Positions 22,901-28,833 of a stretch of DNA of 64,000 nt are shown here, piece after piece. The stretch lies in contig NZ_JACTAH010000002.1 in assembly GCF_014489115.1 (NCBI RefSeq), forward strand, positions 1,532,586 through 1,596,585. Reading direction: 5' to 3'. Made by a program: the position numbers and the translations under genes. This stretch comes from Thauera sedimentorum (lineage in GTDB: Bacteria > Pseudomonadota > Gammaproteobacteria > Burkholderiales > Rhodocyclaceae). Position 1 is the first letter of the stretch. Each line of letters begins with the position of its first letter. The notes under the pieces were generated by a model, which saw nothing but the letters and a program-made list of their open reading frames with translations, was not told where the DNA came from and did not search any database.

Positions 22901-24344
22901 CAACCAGATGGGCGGCGGACTCGCTGGCGTTGGTGTTCTCGATCCGCCCTATGCTCGAAAACGGCGTGTTGACCTGCCCGGAACCGGTGGTGCCGCTGCG
23001 ATCCAGGCTGCCGTCGATGTAGATGGTGTAGGCGCCCGACGAGGCGCTGCGGGTGAGCACGACGTGGCGCCACTGGCCATTGTTGATCGCCACTGTCGAC
23101 CTGGCGTTGTTGTCGTTGCCTTTCGAGATGCCGATCCGCCCGGAGGCGTCCAGCCAGCCCCAGAAGATGTCGTTGGTGCCGCCGCTTTGCTCTACCCCTG
23201 CGACGCCGGGGGCGGCCCAGTTGGTGTTGTTGCCGGTTTGCGTGGTCCGGATCCAGAAGCTCAGGCTGGCGGTGCCGGACAGCACGGAAGAGAGATTGCT
23301 CACCTGGACGTGGCTGCTGCCGTCGAAGTGCCCCGCGCGGCAGATCGCGCCCGGCTCGGTGGTCCCGGCGCCGTTGATCGCGCTGCCGTGGCGGGCGTTG
23401 CCGCTGCTGTCGGCCACCTCGCCTACCGCGCCGCTCCATGCCGGTTCGTCCATGGCATAGGCGGCGACCGGGGCGGGCAGGGCCGACGCGTTGCAGCGGG
23501 GATGGTCAGGGATGCAGATGCCGACGACCCCACTGCTGTTGTCGATCGTCAGGCTGCCGGCCCAGCCACCGGCGGTGACGTTGCCGACCACCGAGGTGCT
23601 GGTCGTGAGCGTGATCGTGTTGCTGCTGGCGGTGATGTCGCCCTGGATCGTCCCGCCCGAGATCGAGATCGAGTTGCTGTTGCTGCTGATGTTGCCGGTG
23701 ATGTCGGTGCCGGTGGCGCTGACCGTGCAGCAGTTCGAGTGTACGTTGCCGCTTACCGTCCCGCCGTTGAGGGTGATGCTGCCGGTGTTCGCGGTGATGT
23801 TGCCGCCGACGGTGGCGTTGGTCGTGCTGACGCCGTTGCTGGCGCTCACCGCACCGCTCACCGAGGAGTTGACCAGGCTGGACGGGCCGTTGGTGGTGAC
23901 CGTGCCGTCCAGGGTCGTGCCGTTCAGGTTGATCGCGCCCCAGCCTGTGGAGCGCAGGTCGCCATACAAGGTGTTGTCGCTGCCGTCGACCTGGATCGCC
24001 CCCCACTGGGTCTGCACATCGAGCCTGTCGCCTGCGCTGCCCAGGGTATTGCTGCCCTGAAGCGTGATGCCGCCATGGACGATCAGGGTGAGATCCGAAT
24101 TCGGCGAGATGCTGTCCCCGGCGCCGAGGGTGATGCTGCCGCTGCAGGTCCGGGTGCTGCCCGAGGCGGACCAGCTGCCGCCGTTGCAGGTGGGGTAGTT
24201 GCCGGGGTTGCCGGGGTTGCCGTTCAGGACGTAGTTGGCGGCATGCGCCGGAAGTGCGACGCACAAGGCCAGCAGCAGTGCCCGAATGGCGCTGCGCCCG
24301 AGGCGCCGGCTGGATGCGGGCAGGTTCAAGGAGCGCTCGGTCAT
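19959..24344 (-). CDS. mshQ: MshQ-like secreted protein with lectin-type domains
   Basis: A 1461-residue exported protein, last gene of the MSHA cluster, overlapping mshP by 4 bp. A signal peptide ends near residue 36 (PAHA/ANYV). Residues about 40-290 consist of short Gly/Thr/Ser-rich repeats (GGNITA, SGNVHS, TGNISS, QGDITA) that look like a beta-helical stalk. About 300-515 is a LamG-like concanavalin domain (FDGSSHVQVS, LSFWIRT, WRHVVLTR). About 525-760 is an L-type lectin-like domain (FDYYAYGGSGADGIAVVLSD, GGSLGYAN). The rest (to 1461) is the cysteine-containing MshQ C-terminal region. It probably sits at the pilus tip or cell surface as an adhesin; binding target unknown. The large size and repeats suggest rapid divergence. 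Confidence 0.88.
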   Translation of the reverse strand: MTERSLNLPASSRRLGRSAIRALLLALCVALPAHAANYVLNGNPGNPGNYPTCNGGSWSASGSTRTCSGSITLGAGDSISPNSDLTLIVHGGITLQGSNTLGSAGDRLDVQTQWGAIQVDGSDNTLYGDLRSTGWGAINLNGTTLDGTVTTNGPSSLVNSSVSGAVSASNGVSTTNATVGGNITANTGSITLNGGTVSGNVHSNCCTVSATGTDITGNISSNSNSISISGGTIQGDITASSNTITLTTSTSVVGNVTAGGWAGSLTIDNSSGVVGICIPDHPRCNASALPAPVAAYAMDEPAWSGAVGEVADSSGNARHGSAINGAGTTEPGAICRAGHFDGSSHVQVSNLSSVLSGTASLSFWIRTTQTGNNTNWAAPGVAGVEQSGGTNDIFWGWLDASGRIGISKGNDNNARSTVAINNGQWRHVVLTRSASSGAYTIYIDGSLDRSGTTGSGQVNTPFSSIGRIENTNASESAAHLVGDLDEVLVFDRVLDAGQVADIHAKQAAGKNLDGSERECPQALQCVSDGFGRSELGDDWSVTNRSGSFGNPRIVNGRLRLTNTSGNVATAATFQRLFPSGSNRVTLEFDYYAYGGSGADGIAVVLSDASTTPSPGAYGGSLGYANGHGIDGFSGGWLGMGLDSYGNYSNPTEGRSGGPGRRTNSIALRGSGSGPNGYAYLSGTTTLSPTVRNNVGHRYRVTVDSQVAGQSWVTIERDSGSGFQTLIGPVDVLSSAGQAAVPENLLLTLTGSTGGSNDNHEIDNLEVCALRMEPLEPQVHHFRILHDGAGLTCAPETVTIQACANNDCSTPYTGSVDLSLQPANSGGQYWLGGSNAKSFSGGSADFQLRRNSTGTATLGIASATPAAANVTRCFRNGVEGNCSLSFAASGLVFDVPTLIAGKPADVVISARRTDPANPDSCAPGMTGTRTVGFRSTYDDPGSGSARVHVDGNAVSNGSGWTNLPLEFDGNADATISVRYDDAGLMSLYARYQGTAANEDAGLTLNGSDGFVVKPAGLCVESPAPAAACAAADHTCSAFVAAGTDFDLEVRAVAWQSDADADLCTGNPTTPNYRQSGLALDATLIAPAAGSPGSVGTATMALGAADAGERTLAQSISEVGVFRFTATPPAGAYFGETVAGGESAPLGRFIPARLAVAGNTPLFDHACAAGGFSYLGQPFGFLVDPQVTVTGLNAAGGVTSNYGGPFWRLASSLAGRSHENAAAGTAATLGVDAAGTVGWAGTGDYDGAGQATLTGVQLNYGKPLGPEAPFDARVHLDLAAADLTDGDGACHDPDADGSCEGFRLADIGGTQLRWGRLAVERRHQHLETEGVTLPLRAEQFDGSRFVLNADDSCTAFGAVSLLRLDNNLQAGQTDGDIAIGGGSTTLSGTGTFGAGLLQLGLSAPGAGNAGFADLSALLGAAGLPWLRYDWNGDGAHDDDPRGRASWGLYRGNPAVIRTREIWR

Positions 24345-24721
24345 GGTGTGATCCACAGGGTCATGGTCGCTTCCCGGGTGGCCGCGCCGGCAGGCGAGGC
24401 GCTCGCTGCGGTGGCCACGCTGGCGATGCGGAACACGTTCAGTTGGTCGTCGCCCTCGGTCACCAGGCTGCTGCTGCAGGTCACGTTGACGTCGAAACCG
24501 GCGAAGCTGAGCGTGCCGGTACAGGGCTGGCCGTTCGTCGCCCGGTGCCGACCCCACTCCAGTCCGGCCCGCGCGGCGTACCAGGCCTGGCGGCCCTCCT
24601 GTGCCATCAGCGTGCCCAGGTGCTGGGTGGCGCCCAGTTGCACGATCACCGCACCCAGGCCGGCCAGCACGACCAGGATGAAGACTACCGCGATGATGGA
24701 GAAACCGCGCTGCCGTCTCAT
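24341..24721 (-). CDS. mshP: MshP-like minor pseudopilin
   Basis: A 126-residue protein with a prepilin-like N-terminus MRRQRGFSIIAVVFILVVLAGLG: a charged leader of six residues, Gly before Phe as the PilD cleavage site, and a hydrophobic helix. The mature part is PilX/MshP-like with two cysteines. The usual E5 of pilins is replaced by Ala (FSIIA), as in other PilX/MshP proteins that act as initiators. It is coupled by 4-bp ATGA overlaps to mshO upstream and mshQ downstream. ATG 24721 is the start that leaves a normal leader. Confidence 0.88.
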   Translation of the reverse strand: MRRQRGFSIIAVVFILVVLAGLGAVIVQLGATQHLGTLMAQEGRQAWYAARAGLEWGRHRATNGQPCTGTLSFAGFDVNVTCSSSLVTEGDDQLNVFRIASVATAASASPAGAATREATMTLWITP

Positions 24722-25542
24722 GGGGCGTTCACCACCTGGGCCTGGTATAGCAGGTTGACGGTTTCGCCGTCGGCGGTGAGGCCCAGGCGCAGGGTGACCA
24801 GGCCGTTGCGCACATGGTCGCCGGGCTGGTAGCTGAACTGGCACAGCGTTGCGCCTTCGGCCAGCAGGGCGCCGTGGGCGGTGCCGAAGGCGGTGGATTG
24901 CGCGGCGCCGTAGCCGTAGCCGGTGTGGCGGCGCAGCTGGCCGCCGGCGCAGAAATAGCTCACCGGGCCGCTGGCCGGCACCACGTCGAAGCGCTGGGCG
25001 TCGAGCGAGGGAAAGGCGAACAGCGTGGCGGCGCTCAGCGTCATCGTTCCGCCGGCGAAAGCGGCGATGGTCGCGCGGTTGTCGCCGATGTAGGCGTTGG
25101 CGGCCGGCCCTGTGGCGGTGGCGTTGTAGATCACCAACTGGTCGCCGGCCGCCGCGCCTGCGGCGAGCCCGCCGAGTACGTCGAAGCTGCTGTCGGCGGT
25201 GGCGAAATCCAGCGGATCGGAGGCGGGGTCGGCCGGGTCGGGCAGCGCGCGGTAGCGGCCGCCATCGCTGGTGGGGATGAATTCCAGGTAGCTGCCCCCG
25301 CCGGCGATGCGCACGCTGTTGGGCAGCGCCATGCGCAGCTCGCGCACCATGCGGGTGAGCGCCAGGTCGGCCTCGGCCACCAGTCCGGCGCGGCGCGCCT
25401 GGTCTTCGAAGGCGCGGAAGGGTTGCAGCAGGATGCCGGCGGTGAGCCCGCCGAGGATACCGAGGATGATGATCACCACCACCAGCTCGACCAGCGTGAA
25501 GCCGCGCTGGGTGGCGGTCGGTGCGGGGTGGTGGCGGGTCAC
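24718..25542 (-). CDS. mshO: MshO-like pseudopilin
   Basis: A 274-residue pseudopilin with the cleavage motif QRG/FTLVELVVVIIILG, including Glu5. The long C-terminal domain has two cysteines (SYFCAGG and ATLCQFS). The GTG at 25542 is chosen because a GGAG lies about 12 nt ahead and it gives a 14-residue leader; a longer frame upstream runs into mshD. It ends in an ATGA overlap with mshP. Minor pseudopilins of this kind (PilW-like) prime pilus assembly and carry tip proteins. Confidence 0.88.
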   Translation of the reverse strand: MTRHHPAPTATQRGFTLVELVVVIIILGILGGLTAGILLQPFRAFEDQARRAGLVAEADLALTRMVRELRMALPNSVRIAGGGSYLEFIPTSDGGRYRALPDPADPASDPLDFATADSSFDVLGGLAAGAAAGDQLVIYNATATGPAANAYIGDNRATIAAFAGGTMTLSAATLFAFPSLDAQRFDVVPASGPVSYFCAGGQLRRHTGYGYGAAQSTAFGTAHGALLAEGATLCQFSYQPGDHVRNGLVTLRLGLTADGETVNLLYQAQVVNAP

Positions 25543-25555
25543 AGCGGCGGCTCCG

Positions 25556-25996
25556 TCAGTCCTCGGCACGGAAGCCGGCAAGTTCACTGCGCGCGCCTTC
25601 GCCGCTGGCGACCACGGTGATGCGACAGCCCGGCACGCCGGCGAGGGAGTCGCTGGCCACCGTCACCTGTACGCGGTAGCCGCCGAGGCCGGCGAGCGGG
25701 TTCCCCGACACGTCGACGGGCGGCTGGTCGTCCACGCCGTCGTAGTCGGCGACGAAAGCCCATTCGCCGCGCACCGTGCCGCCGGGGCTCGCGCCCGGAC
25801 AGCGCATGCCCATGATCTCTTCCAGGTAGCCTTCGGCGAGCGCGATGGCCTGCTGCTGCAGCATCGGGTCGGCGCTCCTGGACACGGTGTTGTTGAAGGC
25901 GGCGAGGATGCCGACCAGCCCGGCCGACAATACGACGATGACGACGATGAGTTCGATCAGCGTGAAGCCGCGGGAAGGGGAGCGTTCAGCGCACAT
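25556..25996 (-). CDS. mshD: MshD-like pseudopilin
   Basis: A 146-residue pseudopilin, leader of 10 residues (MCAERSPSRG) cut before FTLIELIVVIVVLS. The mature domain carries two cysteines (MRCPGAS, VPGCRIT), likely disulfide-bonded. ATG 25996 overlaps the mshC stop by 11 bp. Order C-D-O-P-Q matches the Vibrio and Aeromonas MSHA structural operon, which supports the name. Confidence 0.88.
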   Translation of the reverse strand: MCAERSPSRGFTLIELIVVIVVLSAGLVGILAAFNNTVSRSADPMLQQQAIALAEGYLEEIMGMRCPGASPGGTVRGEWAFVADYDGVDDQPPVDVSGNPLAGLGGYRVQVTVASDSLAGVPGCRITVVASGEGARSELAGFRAED

Positions 25997-26549
25997 GGCC
26001 GGTCTCCGCTTCCACGGTGATGGTGCGCGAACCGATGGCGATGAGCGCGCCGGCGCCCGGGCGGCCGAGGCCGTCGAAGGACAGCGTGGCGCTGCCCACG
26101 GTGACACCCGCCGGCGCCTGCCCCCGCCCCCTGCCGGAACCGTCCCAGGGACGGCCGCTGCCGGGATTGAGCAGGTAGGTGCCGCCGCTCGCCGGGCAGG
26201 CTGCGGCAGTGCAGATGCGGTAGGCGCCGCCGCCGAACACCGCGGTCACCGCGGCATTGCGCGCTACCGCGACTTGGCGCGCGTAGCGCAGCGCCGCGGC
26301 GGCTTCCTCGGCGTAGCCGTACTCGTCGAAGTCGCCGGTGTTCAGGCGCGGGACCGCCACCACGGCGAGGATGCCAAGCAGCAGGATGACGATGACGAGT
26401 TCGATGAGGGTGAAGCCGCGGGAGAGGCGGATGTCTCCCCGCGGCGGATGCAGTCCTGGTCCGGATGAAGCGCAGCGGAATCCGGGGCACGGCTCTGGTA
26501 GTCCAGAGGCCGAGCCCGGATTGCGACGCCATTCATCCGGGCTACGCAT
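25986..26549 (-). CDS. mshC: MshC-like pseudopilin with abnormally long, REP-derived leader
   Basis: The mature part is an ordinary pseudopilin, SRG/FTLIELVIVILLLGILAVVAVPRLN, about 142 residues with two cysteines. The first ATG in frame is at 26549, 7 nt after the mshA stop, and would make a 45-residue leader instead of the 6-14 residues of the other prepilins here. Codons for residues 2-30 come from a REP-type palindromic doublet (26461-26543). No ATG or GTG lies between the repeat and the FTLIE motif; CTG or ATC codons are the only nearer alternatives. The leader should still be removable if PilD tolerates it. Product identity is sure; the start is not. Confidence 0.8.
   Translation of the reverse strand: MRSPDEWRRNPGSASGLPEPCPGFRCASSGPGLHPPRGDIRLSRGFTLIELVIVILLLGILAVVAVPRLNTGDFDEYGYAEEAAAALRYARQVAVARNAAVTAVFGGGAYRICTAAACPASGGTYLLNPGSGRPWDGSGRGRGQAPAGVTVGSATLSFDGLGRPGAGALIAIGSRTITVEAETGHVR
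26461..26543. repeat. REP-type palindromic doublet between mshA and mshC
   Basis: Three successive hairpins on the plus strand: CCGGAT...ATCCGG (26461-26485) around GAAGCGCAGCGGA, CTCTGG-TAGT-CCAGAG (26493-26508), and AGCCCGGAT...ATCCGGGCT (26513-26543). Outer units are head-to-head copies of the same CCGGATGAA..ATCCGGG consensus seen as a dispersed repeat in many proteobacteria. It overlaps the 5' end of mshC and begins 14 bp past the mshA stop. Such elements can stabilise the upstream mRNA, here that of the pilin. Confidence 0.85.
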
Positions 26550-26556
26550 CGTCTGG

Positions 26557-26949
26557 TCAAGTACCTGCGCGAATACCCTGGAACGTTGCGGTATTCGTGG
26601 TGCTGGTCTGAGTAACCGTGCAGTTCGCAGTATCGCCATTGTTGGCGCCGATAGCGCCCGCCGTAAGCGTATAACCAGACGGCACCCCTCCCTGCATGAC
26701 ACTGCCGACATCGTCGCAGTTATCCACTGCCACGCACTTGTTCGCTTCAGGGGTGTGGCCCTTAACGGCGCAACCCGCGTAGTTGATGCTCATGGCGGAG
26801 TTCATTGCTCCCACTACACCTTGTAGGGCGGCAGCCTCCGCCTCGTCGGACAGATCTACGAACTTCGGCACCGCCACTGCAGCCAGAATGCCGAGAATGA
26901 CGATGACGACCACGAGTTCGATCAGGGTGAAGCCTTGTTGCTGTTTCAT
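26557..26949 (-). CDS. mshA: MSHA major pilin
   Basis: A 130-residue class II-type pilin precursor: six-residue leader MKQQQG cut before FTLIELVVVIVILGILAAVAVPKF, Glu5 present. The globular part (about 30-130) has cysteines at AGCAVKG, NKCVAVDNC and TANCTVT, giving disulfide-bonded loops. Base composition is visibly less GC-rich in the globular part than in flanking genes, as often happens with surface-exposed pilins under diversifying selection or exchange. It is preceded by mshB (32-bp gap) and followed by the REP doublet. It polymerises into the MSHA pilus fibre. Confidence 0.93.
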   Translation of the reverse strand: MKQQQGFTLIELVVVIVILGILAAVAVPKFVDLSDEAEAAALQGVVGAMNSAMSINYAGCAVKGHTPEANKCVAVDNCDDVGSVMQGGVPSGYTLTAGAIGANNGDTANCTVTQTSTTNTATFQGIRAGT

Positions 26950-26981
26950 GCTGGATGCTCCGGTATGGATGGTGGAAGGGT

Positions 26982-27470
26982 TCAGCAGCCGCTGGTGTCG
27001 CGGGTGATGGTCGGGCGTCCGCCGGCGCCGGCCGGGGCGGCGTAGGCGACGCTGCAGGTGGCGATGCCGTCGAGCTGGGCGGTGCCGCCGGCAAAGGTCC
27101 AGCGGCTGGGCAGGTCGTCGAACAGCGGACGCAGGCTGTTCTCGGCAGCGGCGGGGTAACCGTACACGGTATTGACGCCTTCCCCGCCAACGTCGCAGAC
27201 AGCGTTGTTCTGGGCGGCGTTGGTGGCACCGGAGGCGAGGTTCACGCAGGCGGCGTTGTCGGTGTGCAGGCCGGCGGCGGCCATCTTGGCGAACACCAGG
27301 TTGGCGCCCGAGCGCACGGTGGAATAGTAGGAATCCACCACCGCGATGCGCGCCTCGCGCTGCAGCGAGATGAACTTGGGGATCGCCACGGCGGCGAGGA
27401 TGCCGAGGATGACGATGACGATGACCAGTTCGATGAGCGTGAAGCCGGATTGGCGGGCCTGGTGCGGCAT
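26982..27470 (-). CDS. mshB: MshB-like pilin
   Basis: A 162-residue prepilin with a nine-residue leader (MPHQARQSG) before FTLIELVIVIVILGILAAVAIPKF. The globular domain has cysteines at AACVNLA, AVCDVGG, ATCSVAY and the terminal TSGC. ATG 27470 gives a normal leader; upstream in-frame sequence is noncoding in character and carries the promoter-like TATACT. MshB is a secondary pilin encoded next to MshA in all MSHA loci. Confidence 0.9.
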   Translation of the reverse strand: MPHQARQSGFTLIELVIVIVILGILAAVAIPKFISLQREARIAVVDSYYSTVRSGANLVFAKMAAAGLHTDNAACVNLASGATNAAQNNAVCDVGGEGVNTVYGYPAAAENSLRPLFDDLPSRWTFAGGTAQLDGIATCSVAYAAPAGAGGRPTITRDTSGC

Positions 27471-27505
27471 GCTGAATACCCCTTTTGCAGTATTGATATT
27501 GGCCG

Positions 27506-27530
27506 AGTATAGCCCAGCCGGTCGGGCTGG
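27506..27530 (-). promoter_or_regulatory. candidate internal promoter and palindrome ahead of mshB
   Basis: On the minus strand TATACT (27511 to 27506) lies 36 nt before the mshB ATG. Directly upstream, in the spacer position, CCAGCC (27514-27519) and GGCTGG (27525-27530) form a perfect 6-5-6 dyad. The 101-bp mshG-mshB gap is the widest in the cluster. In Vibrio cholerae the MSHA locus is split into a secretory and a structural operon at this point, which supports a promoter here. No -35 hexamer is obvious. Confidence 0.5.
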
Positions 27531-27571
27531 TCGGGCGTGAAATATGTCACGGTCGTGACCTGTTTGCCGTT

Positions 27572-28795
27572 TCATCGGCGGCTCGCGAGCTGGGTGAGGT
27601 CCCACATCGGCAGGAAGATGCCGAGCGCGAGCACCAGCACCATGATGCCGACCACCACGGTGAGTACCGGCTCGATGATGCTGCTGAGGTTGGCGATGTC
27701 GTACTCGACTTCGCGGTCGTAGAAGTCGGCCACCTCCAGCATCATGGTATCGAGCTGGCCGGTTTCCTCGCCCACGGCGATCATCTGCAGCACCACCGGG
27801 GTGAACACCCGTGCGGAGGCTGCGGTGCGCAGCAGGGTGTCGCCGCGCTCCACACCGTTGCGCATGGAGAGGATCTTTTCGGCCACGTACATGTTGCCGC
27901 TGGCGCGGGCCACGCCGGCCAGCGCCTGGGTGATGGGCACGCCGGCGGTCATCGCCACACCCATGGCGCGGGTGAAGCGCGCCAGCGTGGCGCGCAGCAG
28001 CACGTCGCCGAGCTTGGGGATGCGCAGCAGGGTGCGATCCCAGGTCAGCCGCCCGGTTTCGGTGGCGGTCCAGCGGCGGAAGGCGACCACCGCGGCGGCG
28101 ATGGCGGCGAGCACCAGCGGCCAGTAGTCGCGCGCGAACTGGGAGACCGCGAGGATGATGCGGGTGGCCAGCGGCAGCTGCATGTTCACGCTGGCGAACA
28201 CGTCGGCGAAGGTGGGAATGACCAGCACGGTGAGCACGCCGATGGCCACGCCGATGGCGATGATCACGAACATCGGGTAGCGCATCGCGGCCTTCACGCG
28301 GTCGATCACCACCTTGTCGCGCTGCAGGTAGTCGTACATGCTGTGGAAGGCGGTCTCGATCTGGCCGGTCATCTCGCCCACCCGCAGGATGCTGACGTAC
28401 AGGGTGCCGAAGATGTCGGCGTGGCGGGCGAAGGCGGCGGAGATCTCGCGCCCGCCCTCGAGGTCGCGCGAGATCTCGCGCAGCACCTCGGCGAAGCGCG
28501 GGTTGGGGGTGGATTCGGCCAGGCGGGCGAGGCCCTGGATGATGGGCACGCCGGCCTTGGTGATGCTGTACATCTGGCGGCTGAAGAGGATCAGGTCGTC
28601 GAGCCGGATCTTGGGCTCGAACAGCGCGGCCAGCGACTTGCGTTCGCCGCCGCCACTGCGTTCCTCGGCGATCTCCAGCGGGCTCGCGCCGCTGTCCAGC
28701 AACTGGGCGGCGGCGGCCTGCTCGGAGTCGGCTTGCAGCCGGCCCTCGCGCAACTGGCCGTCGGCATCGCGGACGCGGTAGCGGTAGGTGTTCAT
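27572..28795 (-). CDS. mshG: MSHA platform protein MshG (PilC/GspF family)
   Basis: Inner-membrane platform protein on which the extension ATPase acts. The 407 residues contain two GspF repeats (about 65-190 and 270-400). Each has the FSRQM/FTRAM start and the GEMTGQIETA/GEETGQLDTM core, with hydrophobic helices at about 175-195, 220-240 and 375-400. It lies 38 bp downstream of mshE, on which it depends functionally. Confidence 0.95.
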   Translation of the reverse strand: MNTYRYRVRDADGQLREGRLQADSEQAAAAQLLDSGASPLEIAEERSGGGERKSLAALFEPKIRLDDLILFSRQMYSITKAGVPIIQGLARLAESTPNPRFAEVLREISRDLEGGREISAAFARHADIFGTLYVSILRVGEMTGQIETAFHSMYDYLQRDKVVIDRVKAAMRYPMFVIIAIGVAIGVLTVLVIPTFADVFASVNMQLPLATRIILAVSQFARDYWPLVLAAIAAAVVAFRRWTATETGRLTWDRTLLRIPKLGDVLLRATLARFTRAMGVAMTAGVPITQALAGVARASGNMYVAEKILSMRNGVERGDTLLRTAASARVFTPVVLQMIAVGEETGQLDTMMLEVADFYDREVEYDIANLSSIIEPVLTVVVGIMVLVLALGIFLPMWDLTQLASRR

Positions 28796-28833
28796 CGCGG
28801 ACGGGGCGTGGGGTCAGGTCGCGGCATGCGGGA

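Noticed and set aside
26461..26543. Repeat cluster as a CRISPR array.
   Set aside because: The units are palindromic and inverted, with no regular spacers and no cas genes.
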